64,000 bases of DNA from Flavobacterium sediminis (GTDB taxonomy: Bacteria; Bacteroidota; Bacteroidia; Flavobacteriales; Flavobacteriaceae), in NCBI RefSeq assembly GCF_003148385.1, contig NZ_CP029463.1, forward strand, positions 2,976,001-3,040,000, written 5' to 3'. The notes under the pieces were generated by a model. That model searched no databases and was not told where the DNA came from. It saw nothing but the letters and a program-made list of their open reading frames with translations. Both the position numbers and the translations under genes were made by a program. Of the stretch, positions 25,635-33,622 are shown in pieces. Every line of letters starts with the position of its first letter. Within the stretch, counting starts at the first letter, position 1.

Positions 25635-26336
25635 ATGCTTTATACTGCTGTCATATTCGGTTTAATAAGTAGTCTGCACTGCGTGGGCATGTGCGGACCT
25701 ATAGCTATGATGTTGCCGGTAGACAGAAGTAATCAGGCTACTAAGACGATACAGATCTTGTTGTATCATTTGGGGAGAATAACAGCCTATAGTTCTTTGG
25801 GGTTGTTGTTCGGAATTCTAGGGAGAGGCTTTTATTTAGCCGGAATGCAACAACAATTGTCAATTGTGGTCGGAGTTATAATGATCGTGATTGCTGTTGT
25901 TCCTGAAAAACAATTTGCGAAATACAATTTCTCTAAACCGGTATACAAAATAATTTCTCGGGTTAAATCTTCATTGGGCAACCAATTTAAGAAGAAAACC
26001 ATGGGGTCTATTTATACCATTGGAGTGCTAAATGGGTTTTTACCGTGCGGGATGGTCTATGTGGCTTTATTCGGAGCTTTAGCTATGAATCGGTTAGATC
26101 TTAGCGTTCTGTATATGGTTCTTTATGGAATAGGGACTATCCCCATGATGAGTTTGGTAGTTTATGTATCAAATTTGCTTACTGTTTCTTTTAGAAGTAA
26201 ATTGCAAAAAGCAATACCTGTTATTGCAGTTTGTATAGGAATTTTATTTATCATGAGAGGTTTGGGATTAAGTATCCCTTATATTTCTCCCGGTAATGTT
26301 AGTTTGTTTGTGCAAAGTGAAGCAAACTGTCACTGA
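25635..26336 (+). CDS. TauE/SafE-like (DsbD_2) membrane protein of the cco cluster
   Basis: 233 residues with six predicted helices. The first contains SSLHCVGMCGPIAMMLP, a Cys-x3-Cys that is characteristic of the subgroup found in cbb3 clusters; a second conserved segment is NGFLPCGMVYVAL. Known members are annotated as sulfite exporter or cytochrome biogenesis proteins. Here copper handling or thiol transfer for oxidase assembly is more likely, given the neighbours. A terminator follows 40 bp later. Confidence 0.87.
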   Translation: MLYTAVIFGLISSLHCVGMCGPIAMMLPVDRSNQATKTIQILLYHLGRITAYSSLGLLFGILGRGFYLAGMQQQLSIVVGVIMIVIAVVPEKQFAKYNFSKPVYKIISRVKSSLGNQFKKKTMGSIYTIGVLNGFLPCGMVYVALFGALAMNRLDLSVLYMVLYGIGTIPMMSLVVYVSNLLTVSFRSKLQKAIPVIAVCIGILFIMRGLGLSIPYISPGNVSLFVQSEANCH

Positions 26337-26378
26337 TTATAAAGATTTTTTATTTTTGATTATTAATTGGTTTGGATT

Positions 26379-26413
26379 AAAAAAAAGCATCAAAATTACT
26401 TTGATGCTTTTTT
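26379..26413. terminator. Bidirectional terminator
   Basis: Stem GCATCAAA/TTTGATGC (26387-26394 with 26400-26407) flanked by A and T runs, between the converging genes ending at 26336 and 26438. Confidence 0.88.
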
Positions 26414-26437
26414 AATTTTATACTATTCGAATATTTT

Positions 26438-27589
26438 TTAGTTCACAATAACTTTTTGTATCGTAGAAGCAGCATCAGTATCTAATTTAATCAAATAAAA
26501 GCCTTTAGACAAGTTATTGATTTTGAATATCTCACTTTGAGGTTTAAGTTGTTGGATCACTTGTCCGTTAATGGTATAAACCGTAACTAAAGTTAACGGA
26601 GTCTGAGACTGTACCGTAAATTCACCGGTTGCACTAGGATTAGGGAAAAGAGAGACACTATTTAAGGCAAAGCTTTCCGCTTCTAATGCATCAACAGCAG
26701 CACACTGCGTCGGATAGATTTCACATACAAAATCAGGATTATCTATAAATGGGTTTCTGTTGTTCTGATATGAGAAAATAACATTATTCTGATTGATCTC
26801 TTTTGCAGAAACAGGGTCTTCCTTATGCCATTTGATCAATCGAAAGATAAAGGCGTCAGAGAATACTTTGTCTGTAGAACCGTCAAACATATTTTTTGCT
26901 TCACAAGTAGAAGCATTCGCTCCGCTGTAAAAATCATCCATCAGGTCTTCATAACGTGTAGCAAAATAAAAGAAGCAACGAGCAATATCCCCTTTAAATT
27001 CATCAAGCGGTTCAAAAACCGTCCCGTTGTAGCTAGAGTAAGCATCTGTAATATTGCTTCCTTTTTGAGAACCGTTTTGTGATGTATAAGTCGCTGAACT
27101 TACTTCCCCGAAAGGCAGATTATTACGTTGACCATTTACATAACCATCTGAAGGAACTGCATGAAAAGGGTCATTTTTCATTGGAGCTACAGCAAAATGA
27201 TCAAAATACGACTGCGGAATTAAATGCTCTCTGTTGTAACAATCTCCTTCACCGGAATAAGAACCACATTGGTTGGTTACTAATGTAAAATTATAAGGAT
27301 CAGTTCCGCCCGGAACTTCTGAATACATGTCGTATAAAGTGTTATCGTTTTCGTCATAAATATCATGGAACGCATTATTGTTAGCAAACAAAGTCCATAA
27401 AGAACTATAACCTTGATCAGTATGCAGATACTCCGGAGTTAAACCGTCAGTATTATCGTCAATAATTTTTTTCAGTTGGGTTTTTAAAGCATAACCGGTT
27501 AATCCTACAGTAGAATCATAATATCCGGCAGGAGCTTGTGCTAAAGCAATTTGGGCTACAAATAAGGCAAATAAAGTAATTTTTTTCAT
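26438..27589 (-). CDS. Secreted endonuclease I-family nuclease with T9SS sorting domain
   Basis: 383 residues: signal peptide (MKKITLFALFVAQIALAQ), an endonuclease I core with NREHLIPQSYF (His and metal ligands) and an ending FPNPSATGEFTVQS ... KGFYLIKLD, the Por-secretion type A C-terminal domain. It should be exported to the surface by the type IX system and degrade DNA extracellularly. It is followed 3 bp upstream in coordinates by an RNA methyltransferase that starts at 28810; the two share direction. Confidence 0.93.
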   Translation of the reverse strand: MKKITLFALFVAQIALAQAPAGYYDSTVGLTGYALKTQLKKIIDDNTDGLTPEYLHTDQGYSSLWTLFANNNAFHDIYDENDNTLYDMYSEVPGGTDPYNFTLVTNQCGSYSGEGDCYNREHLIPQSYFDHFAVAPMKNDPFHAVPSDGYVNGQRNNLPFGEVSSATYTSQNGSQKGSNITDAYSSYNGTVFEPLDEFKGDIARCFFYFATRYEDLMDDFYSGANASTCEAKNMFDGSTDKVFSDAFIFRLIKWHKEDPVSAKEINQNNVIFSYQNNRNPFIDNPDFVCEIYPTQCAAVDALEAESFALNSVSLFPNPSATGEFTVQSQTPLTLVTVYTINGQVIQQLKPQSEIFKINNLSKGFYLIKLDTDAASTIQKVIVN

Positions 27590-27592
27590 GAG

Positions 27593-28810
27593 TTAATTTT
27601 TACGAGTTAATAGGGCCATATAAAATCCGTCAAACCCACTTTCGTGAGCCAATACTTTTTGATCTTTGACAAAAGTAAAATTTTTACCGGCTTCCGAGTT
27701 TAAGAAATGCTTAATTTGTTCTTGATTCTCTGAAGGCAGAACTGAGCAAGTAGCATAAACTAATTTTCCGCCGGGTTTTACTATTTTAGAGTAGTTCTCT
27801 AATACTTCTGCTTGAGTCTTCTTGATATTTTCCACAAATTCAGGCTGAAGTTTCCATTTACTATCCGGATTACGTTTTAAAACACCTAATCCGCTACAAG
27901 GAGCATCAATCAGAACTCTATCCGCTTTTTCATGTAATTTTTTGATGACTTTAGTAGAGTCAATTACTCTGAAATCTACGTTGTGAACACCGTTTCTTTT
28001 AGCTCTTGTCTTTAATTGTTTCAATTTACTTTCATAAATATCCATAGCAATTAGTTGCCCTTTATTTTTCATTAAAGAAGCGAGATGCAAGGTTTTTCCT
28101 CCGGCTCCGGCACAAGTGTCAACAACACGCATACCCGGTTCTACATCTAGAAAATAAGCTACTAATTGAGAGGAGGCATCCTGAACTTCAAATAATCCTT
28201 CTTTAAAAGCACGGGTCAAGAAAACATTGGCACGTTCTTTTAAAAGTAAAGCATCATTGTAGTCTTTTAAGAATGAAGTTTCAATATCATTTTCATCCAT
28301 TAAAATGGAACGTAATTGTTCTTTAGTCGTTTTCAAGGTATTCACTCTCAAAATTACTTCAGCTTGCTGGTTCTGAGCATGAATTTCTTTTGACCAAACA
28401 GGTTCCCCTAATTCTTTAACACCTAATTCATCCATCCAATCCGGAATGGATTCTTTGAATTTTCGGGTTTTTGATAGTTCATCAAATTTACCTTTAATAC
28501 GGCGAACCGGGGTATTTTCAAAATATTTCCAGTCGGGTAGTGCAATACCTCTTAATACAGCCCAAACAGCAAATAACCTCCACACATTATCACGTGTAAA
28601 AGGTTCTTTTACTTCTGCTATTTCAGCATATAAACGTTTCCATCTGACAATTTCATAGATGGTTTCGGCAACAAACTTTCGATCTTTGCTTCCCCAGCGT
28701 TTGTCACGCTTTAAAACTTTGGCCACAACCTTATCAGCATATTCTCCTTCATTAAAAATTTCTAACAAGGCATCAATAACGGCAAAAACTAAATTTCTGT
28801 GTAATCTCAT
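27593..28810 (-). CDS. RsmB/NOP2-family RNA (cytosine-5) methyltransferase
   Basis: 405 residues. The N-terminal about 150 residues are the NusB-like/RsmB N-domain (VFAVIDALLEIFNEGEYADK). The methyltransferase core has DTCAGAGGKTLHLA (SAM site), DAPCSGLGVLKRNPDSKW (motif IV Cys) and ATCSVLPSENQEQI (motif VI catalytic Cys). It methylates a cytosine in rRNA or tRNA; the precise target is not deducible. A TATCTTTG box lies on the minus strand at 28837-28830, 20 bp before the start. Confidence 0.93.
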   Translation of the reverse strand: MRLHRNLVFAVIDALLEIFNEGEYADKVVAKVLKRDKRWGSKDRKFVAETIYEIVRWKRLYAEIAEVKEPFTRDNVWRLFAVWAVLRGIALPDWKYFENTPVRRIKGKFDELSKTRKFKESIPDWMDELGVKELGEPVWSKEIHAQNQQAEVILRVNTLKTTKEQLRSILMDENDIETSFLKDYNDALLLKERANVFLTRAFKEGLFEVQDASSQLVAYFLDVEPGMRVVDTCAGAGGKTLHLASLMKNKGQLIAMDIYESKLKQLKTRAKRNGVHNVDFRVIDSTKVIKKLHEKADRVLIDAPCSGLGVLKRNPDSKWKLQPEFVENIKKTQAEVLENYSKIVKPGGKLVYATCSVLPSENQEQIKHFLNSEAGKNFTFVKDQKVLAHESGFDGFYMALLTRKN

Positions 28811-28829
28811 TTTTAAATAAATAAGCCTA

Positions 28830-28837
28830 CAAAGATA
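28830..28837 (-). promoter_or_regulatory. -7 box of the RNA methyltransferase gene
   Basis: TATCTTTG on the minus strand, 20 bp before the ATG. No clear -33 element. Confidence 0.4.
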
Positions 28838-28851
28838 GTAATAAAAAAGAA

Positions 28852-28878
28852 ATGAGCCGTATAAACTATACGGCTCAT
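28852..28878 (-). terminator. Terminator of the Tyr/Ser-rich protein gene
   Basis: Stem ATGAGCCGTATA/TATACGGCTCAT with a three-base loop, followed on the minus strand by TTCTTTTTT. It lies 21 bp after the stop codon at 28899. Confidence 0.88.
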
Positions 28879-28898
28879 GTAATTTTAAAGTTAAGTTT

Positions 28899-30119
28899 TT
28901 ATGCTCTTCCGCTTCTTCCGCCTCCGGAACGTCCGTTTGACTGACTTCCTCCTGTACTTCTGGTCGATGAACCGCTCTGGCGACTAACTCCAGATGATGA
29001 GCGACTTTGAGTAGCGCTGCTTGATCTGTTAGTGCTTCTGCTCATATTGGTATTACTACGGTTTGAAGAGCTGCTTGGTGTATAACTTCTGTTTGTGGTT
29101 GCTCTTGTAGAGCTATTTCTTGTTGCTGAACTTCCGGAACTGCGATAGTTAGCGGAACGGTTTTCAGCATACGTTCTGTTGTTACTTCTTGTTGTATTTG
29201 TATTACTTCGGGTAGTAGCTGTATTGCTACCTTGATTATAACTTCTTGTACTGTTATTTCTTGTACTATTATTATTTCTGGTAGAATAACTGCTGTTATT
29301 TCTTGATGAAGCATAGGAATTTCTGCTGTTTCCTGAAGCGGATAATTGTCTTGTACCCGGTGTACGTGTTTTAACGGTTCTGTTTTGATCTAATTCGTAT
29401 CGGTTGCTGTATCCTGAGTTTCTGTAAGCAAATGAACGATTCGGATAACGAACTTCATAACCGTTAGCTCTTCTGCCATAGTAAGCATTGTACGCATAAG
29501 CACATCTTCTGTGTGTTACATAATGGTAAGTATGCCCGAAGTTGATATGAAGAACAATGTTATTTCTATATCTGAATATCGGATACGGATGCCATACAGT
29601 ATAATAGGTCGGGTAGTAGCCCCAATACCATGAAGAATAATAAGGACGATAGCTAGTTACCCAAAAAGTAGTGTAAATTACCGGTCGGGTTACATAAACC
29701 GGCTCATATATATAGTTGGCACCATACATATAAACATCACCTACAACCTGTACGGTTACATTGTTGTTTTGGTCTTTCTCAACTTCTACAGTGGCAACGT
29801 CCTGATAGAGATCTTTGTCTAAAACAGCTTGAACGACAATAATGTGGGCATTTCCTTCAATGCTTTCTACCACTCTTAAATAATCTACATAATTGTCATT
29901 ATTCAAGTCTAAATTAGAGATCTGAAGTTCCGGGTCATTTAATCTGCGTTCAAAATCTTCGAGGTCTTTACTGTCTCCGAAAATTGTAGCCACAGCTCTT
30001 AAGTCCAGATTGTCGCTAATATCACTGCTATTGGCTCTTACTGTTGTTTTATCTTGTGCAGTTGCCGAAAATATTCCCAGCAAAGCGATTATTACTGAAG
30101 TAAAAATTTTTGTTTTCAT
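28899..30119 (-). CDS. Secreted protein with EF-hand-like loop and low-complexity tail
   Basis: 406 residues with a signal peptide (MKTKIFTSVIIALLGIFSATAQ). Residues about 50-70 contain LDLNNDNYVDYLRVVE, an EF-hand/dockerin-like Asp-Asn calcium loop. The middle (about 125-215) is very rich in Tyr and Trp (YRPYYSSWYWGYYPTYYT). The last about 160 residues are Ser/Asn/Arg/Thr repeats ending in Gly/Arg. Similar proteins occur in flavobacteria but I know no assigned function. It is likely periplasmic or surface located. The sigma-factor group lies elsewhere, so there is no functional context. Confidence 0.85.
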   Translation of the reverse strand: MKTKIFTSVIIALLGIFSATAQDKTTVRANSSDISDNLDLRAVATIFGDSKDLEDFERRLNDPELQISNLDLNNDNYVDYLRVVESIEGNAHIIVVQAVLDKDLYQDVATVEVEKDQNNNVTVQVVGDVYMYGANYIYEPVYVTRPVIYTTFWVTSYRPYYSSWYWGYYPTYYTVWHPYPIFRYRNNIVLHINFGHTYHYVTHRRCAYAYNAYYGRRANGYEVRYPNRSFAYRNSGYSNRYELDQNRTVKTRTPGTRQLSASGNSRNSYASSRNNSSYSTRNNNSTRNNSTRSYNQGSNTATTRSNTNTTRSNNRTYAENRSANYRSSGSSATRNSSTRATTNRSYTPSSSSNRSNTNMSRSTNRSSSATQSRSSSGVSRQSGSSTRSTGGSQSNGRSGGGRSGRA

Positions 30120-30184
30120 AATATTCTCCGGTATTTTTGTTTTTCATTTTAGTAAAACCAATTATTGTGCCAAAAAATATTTTT

Positions 30185-31261
30185 ATGATGTTTGTAAGAA
30201 GAGGAAAGTTTGTAAGTTATGTTTTTTATATTTTGATTATCAGTGCTTTATTTGTTTCTTGTGAGTCTGAAAAAGAATTGAAAAGACCATTTGAAAAAGT
30301 AATTATTACTCCTGTTTATAAAGATTCTATCAGTATCAGGGCAATTTTGATAGACAGTAATCAATTATGGTTTGCAGGAAACAACGGTAAGTATGGTGCA
30401 ATTGACTTGGAGACGCAAAAAATCTTTAACGGACATGTTGTAAAAGATTCGCTTTTACCGGAATTCAGAAGTATAGCTAAAGCCCGAAACGGAGTTTGTA
30501 TCCTTAGTGTGGCTTCACCGGCTTTAATGTATCATATCAGTTCAGATAAAAGACAAGTGAGGAATGTGTATTCGAATGAAAATGAGAATGTGTTTTTTGA
30601 CAGTATGCAAATAGATAAACAAGGCTTTGGAGTAGTAATGGGCGATCCGACCGAAAATTGTTTAGATGTTTGGCTTACTAAAGATTTTGGACAAAACTGG
30701 TCTAAAATTCCTTGCGATGCGTTACCGGAAATTGTAGAAGGAGAAGCTGCTTTTGCAGCCAGTAACACTAATGTTATTTTAAGAGGAGGAAAGGTGTTTA
30801 TCGTAACCGGAGGGAAAAAAGCCAGATGTTTGGTAAGTGAAGATAAAGGGAAAACCTGGGAAGTTTATGATACACCTATAATTCAGGGTGGAATAATGAC
30901 CGGCATTTTTACAGCCGATTTTTATGATGAAAACGTTGGAATTGTTGCCGGTGGAGATTATGAGAAGCCGGATTATAATGCGGCTAACAAGGCTATTACA
31001 ACTGACGGAGGGAAAAATTGGAAAGTAGTTGCCGAAAATAGTTCATTCGGCTATGCTTCCTGTGTACAGTTTGTACCCGAATCGGATAGGAAAGGGATTG
31101 TGAGTGTAGGGGCAACAGGTGTTTATTATTCTTCAGACCTTGGTGAACATTGGACAAAAATGGCTGAAGATACTGATTTGTATACTTTACGGTTTCAAAA
31201 TGATTCTGTTGCTTATGCAGCCGGTCGGAATACGATAGTTAAAATGGAATTTATGAAATAA
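30185..31261 (+). CDS. Lipoprotein with Ycf48/BNR-type beta-propeller
   Basis: 358 residues when started at the ATG at 30185; a further ATG at 30137 is in frame but lies in an AT-rich leader. The N-terminus ends in the lipobox LFVSC. Repeats such as VWLTKDFGQNWSKIP, LVSEDKGKTWEVYD, ITTDGGKNWKVV and YYSSDLGEHWTKM are Asp-x-Gly-x2-W BNR/Ycf48 blades; about six are visible. It probably forms a propeller in the outer membrane or periplasm. Divergent from the preceding gene. A terminator follows 1 bp after the stop. Confidence 0.88.
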   Translation: MMFVRRGKFVSYVFYILIISALFVSCESEKELKRPFEKVIITPVYKDSISIRAILIDSNQLWFAGNNGKYGAIDLETQKIFNGHVVKDSLLPEFRSIAKARNGVCILSVASPALMYHISSDKRQVRNVYSNENENVFFDSMQIDKQGFGVVMGDPTENCLDVWLTKDFGQNWSKIPCDALPEIVEGEAAFAASNTNVILRGGKVFIVTGGKKARCLVSEDKGKTWEVYDTPIIQGGIMTGIFTADFYDENVGIVAGGDYEKPDYNAANKAITTDGGKNWKVVAENSSFGYASCVQFVPESDRKGIVSVGATGVYYSSDLGEHWTKMAEDTDLYTLRFQNDSVAYAAGRNTIVKMEFMK

Positions 31262-31291
31262 AAAAAGCAGTCTCTATAAGACTGCTTTTTT
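31261..31291. terminator. Bidirectional terminator
   Basis: Stem AAGCAGTCT/AGACTGCTT with loop CTATA (31274-31278), flanked by A and T runs, between genes ending at 31261 and 31314. Confidence 0.88.
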
Positions 31292-31313
31292 CAAAAAAAC
31301 TCAATAAAAACTA

Positions 31314-31928
31314 TTAGCTGAAAAATCTAGCAAAGAATCCTTTGCTTTCGACAGGTTTATTGTTTTCAGCATTTGCAGCAGCAGCTTTAGCCGCTTGTTC
31401 TTTTTGATATTCAGACATTAAGCCTTTTAAGAATTCAACATAATCTTGTCCTTGTTCTTCAAGGAACCCTGTTAAATACTTTTCACTTCCTTCCATTCCT
31501 GCAGCTTCTTCAATCTGAAGTAATTTTTTGTATAAAGGCTCAATTTTTGAAACTACTTCTTGCGGTACAGCTTTTCTTCTGGCAAAATAATGTGTGATTT
31601 CTCCATCTTCATTTCTTGAGATATCAAAATCAGTAATTACCCAGTAGTATCTACCTGATTTAGCCATGTTTTTAACTACCGCGTGGAAGTTATTTCCGGC
31701 TTTTAAATTATCCCATAATACTTTAAAAACAACTTTTGGCATATCAGGGTGTCTGATAATGTTGTGAGGTTGCCCTACTAGTTCATAGTCTTCGTATCCA
31801 CATACATCAACAAATACTTCATTAGCGTACTCAATAGTACCGTATTTGTCGGTTTTACTCATAATAGTTCTTGTTTTGTCCCAAATGACTTCTTTGTCAA
31901 TCGGAGTTGGTCTTGTTGGTGCTTCCAT
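31314..31928 (-). CDS. Stand-alone PAS-domain protein (Aer-type PAS)
   Basis: 204 residues. Residues about 10-125 form a PAS domain: TRTIMSKTDKYGTIEYANEVF, then VGQPHNIIRHPDMPKVVFKVLW and GRYYWVITDFD. The block PHNIIRHPDMP is the hallmark of the PAS in the aerotaxis receptor Aer, which binds FAD. No transmembrane, HAMP, kinase or MCP domain follows; the C-terminal about 70 residues are helical with an Ala/Lys-rich linker. It could sense redox state and pass it by protein contact. An FNR-like operator and promoter precede it. Confidence 0.9.
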   Translation of the reverse strand: MEAPTRPTPIDKEVIWDKTRTIMSKTDKYGTIEYANEVFVDVCGYEDYELVGQPHNIIRHPDMPKVVFKVLWDNLKAGNNFHAVVKNMAKSGRYYWVITDFDISRNEDGEITHYFARRKAVPQEVVSKIEPLYKKLLQIEEAAGMEGSEKYLTGFLEEQGQDYVEFLKGLMSEYQKEQAAKAAAANAENNKPVESKGFFARFFS

Positions 31929-31963
31929 ACCTAAAGTTTTTGTGTTAATAATTTAAGATAGGA

Positions 31964-32007
31964 CAAAGTAAAGACCCTATAGAACGAAAAAAAATGACAA
32001 AAATCAG
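31964..32007 (-). promoter_or_regulatory. FNR-like operator and promoter of the PAS gene
   Basis: On the minus strand CTGAT-TTTT-GTCAT at 32007-31994 (read on plus as ATGAC-AAAA-ATCAG) and TTACTTTG at 31971-31964 (one mismatch to TAnnTTTG). Centre to last G is 36.5 bases, as at ccoI and ccoS. Confidence 0.62.
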
Positions 32008-32041
32008 GTTTGTGTAAAAAAGTGTTAAAAAAAAGTTAATG

Positions 32042-32078
32042 AAAAAATAAAAGCCTAACGTTTTTAAAGTTAGGCTTT
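32042..32078 (-). terminator. Terminator of the sigma-factor operon
   Basis: Stem AAAGCCTAAC/GTTAGGCTTT (32050-32059 with 32069-32078), followed on the minus strand by TTATTTTTTC. It lies 6 bp after the stop codon of the gene at 32084. Confidence 0.85.
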
Positions 32079-32083
32079 AGTCG

Positions 32084-32536
32084 TTAATCTCTTTTATCTC
32101 TGTTTTCCCGGAATTGGTGCAGTAATTTGCGATTGAATTCTTCTTCGGATTTTTTCAGAAGAATAATTTTTTTAGCAGAGAGAACATTCTGCAGCTCTTT
32201 AAAGTATTTTTTACGCAGAGTGTACAATTGATCTTCATAACTTTCCATCTGGTTGAGCAAAGTTGCAGCCTCTTTTTCTGAAAGTGACTCAAAACCTCCG
32301 TCTCCGATTTTATGGATCAGTGTTCGCATTTTATTGTGGCGGATATCAAATTCCTGATCGTCAAAGGCATTGTATATAGGCCAGAATTTTTGAGCTTCAT
32401 CCGGTGTAAGTTCTAATTTTTCAGTGATATAAGCAATTTTTAAGGCTTTTATCTTTTCTTTCTTATCTTTAAAGTTTTGAGAAAAGCCAATGAAAGCTAT
32501 CAGTAAAAATAACGGGATTAGAATTTTTCTTTTCAT
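32084..32536 (-). CDS. Periplasmic sensor-like protein of the sigma-factor operon
   Basis: 150 residues with a signal peptide (MKRKILIPLFLLIAFIGFSQ). A helical protein with LELTPDEAQKFWPIYNAFDDQ, the LTxxQ-like opening seen in small CpxP/Spy-like and heavy-metal-resistance-type helical proteins. It follows the ECF sigma gene and the membrane protein, 5 bp after the latter, so it is likely the periplasmic part of this signalling unit. Its ligand is unknown. Confidence 0.8.
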   Translation of the reverse strand: MKRKILIPLFLLIAFIGFSQNFKDKKEKIKALKIAYITEKLELTPDEAQKFWPIYNAFDDQEFDIRHNKMRTLIHKIGDGGFESLSEKEAATLLNQMESYEDQLYTLRKKYFKELQNVLSAKKIILLKKSEEEFNRKLLHQFRENRDKRD

Positions 32537-32541
32537 GGTTT

Positions 32542-32955
32542 TTATTCGTTTAGGTAATAATCAAGGTTGTCTTCTTGTAATAAATAATCTTCAACGGCAT
32601 CCTCATTTAAACTAATAGAGGTTTCTAAATTCTGAAGATCTTCATTACTCAGTTTATCGATCAGGTCGTAAGTTGAATATTCAGTTGTCAGATAATTTTC
32701 CAGTGTTTGACTTTCAATATTTTCTGTTGTATTTGAACTGAAATAAACAGGGATCGCTAAAAGCGCTACAAAAATAGCAGCAATTGCCGAAATCCAAATT
32801 TGTTTTCTATGAAAAAGAGAAACGACCTTAGGCTCTTTTTCAGGAGCTTTAAAATCAATGGTCTCCATCATTTTGGATTCAAAATTTTCGAAATAGGTTT
32901 CCGGAACTTTGAAGCCTGATGCTATTTTTTTATTATGTAAATCAAAGTCTTTCAT
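32542..32955 (-). CDS. Single-pass membrane protein, putative anti-sigma factor
   Basis: 137 residues: cytoplasmic N-terminus of about 52 residues, one membrane helix (IWISAIAAIFVALLAIPVYF) and an acidic periplasmic tail. Size, topology and position (30 bp after the ECF sigma gene) fit an anti-sigma factor, although no zinc-binding HxxxCxxC is present. The name is inferred from context. Confidence 0.72.
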   Translation of the reverse strand: MKDFDLHNKKIASGFKVPETYFENFESKMMETIDFKAPEKEPKVVSLFHRKQIWISAIAAIFVALLAIPVYFSSNTTENIESQTLENYLTTEYSTYDLIDKLSNEDLQNLETSISLNEDAVEDYLLQEDNLDYYLNE

Positions 32956-32985
32956 ATTGTTAAGACAAAATTTTAGTCGTTTGGT

Positions 32986-33528
32986 TTAATTGTTTTTCAA
33001 ATATTCTTCAATTTTTTTAACCGCTATGTGATAGCTGGCTTTAAGGGCTCCTACAGAAGTATCTACGATTTCAGATATTTCTTCGTATTTCATTTCCTGA
33101 AAATATTTCATTTTAAAGACTAATTGCTGTTTTTCCGGTAAATCGGCAATGGCTTTTTGTAATTTTAGTTGAATCTCATCTCCGTCATAATACGTATCGC
33201 TTTCAAGGCTGTTAATAGCTTTGTTTTGCCATTCTTCAATAGTTGTACCGTTTTTTCGGGCTTTTTGATTGATGAAATTTAAAGCTTCATTAGTAGCAAT
33301 CCGGTACATCCAGGAATATAATTTACTTTCTCCTTTAAAATTCGACAGGTTCTGATAGATTTTCAGAAATGTATTTTGTAAGACATCATCGGCATCATCA
33401 TGGTTTAAAACAATATTTCGTATGTGAAAGTACAAGGGCTTTTGGTACAAATGCAAAAGCTCTCTAAAAGCATTTTGCTGCGTTTTAGGATTCAATAAAG
33501 CTTCAATAAAAACTTTTTCGTTTTCCAA
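32986..33528 (-). CDS. ECF-type RNA polymerase sigma factor
   Basis: 180 residues. Region 2: HLYQKPLYFHIRNIVLNHDDADDVLQNTFLKIYQNL; region 4: ALADLPEKQQLVFKMKYF-like (IADLPEKQQLVFKMKYFQEMKYEEISEIVDTSVGALKASYHIA). No region 1 or 3, as in ECF sigma-70 members. It heads an operon with a membrane protein and a periplasmic helical protein, a probable transmembrane stress circuit. Confidence 0.94.
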   Translation of the reverse strand: MENEKVFIEALLNPKTQQNAFRELLHLYQKPLYFHIRNIVLNHDDADDVLQNTFLKIYQNLSNFKGESKLYSWMYRIATNEALNFINQKARKNGTTIEEWQNKAINSLESDTYYDGDEIQLKLQKAIADLPEKQQLVFKMKYFQEMKYEEISEIVDTSVGALKASYHIAVKKIEEYLKNN

Positions 33529-33573
33529 GTCTTTCGTTTATACTTTAGATTAAAGTTAAGCAAAAAGGTTTAA

Positions 33574-33602
33574 TTTGAAATCGAAATTTAGTACTACCTT
33601 TG
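33574..33602 (+). promoter_or_regulatory. Promoter of the HAD hydrolase gene
   Basis: TTTG (33574-33577), 17-base spacer, TACCTTTG (33595-33602); a full match to the Bacteroidota consensus, ending 20 bp before the start codon. Confidence 0.65.
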
Positions 33603-33622
33603 CATAAAATTGCAACACAACG

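Noticed and set aside
29042..29314. 90-codon minus-strand frame rich in Glu, Val and Gln
   Set aside because: Shifted reading of the Ser/Asn/Arg repeat tail of the gene at 28899-30119; low complexity in one frame creates openness in another.
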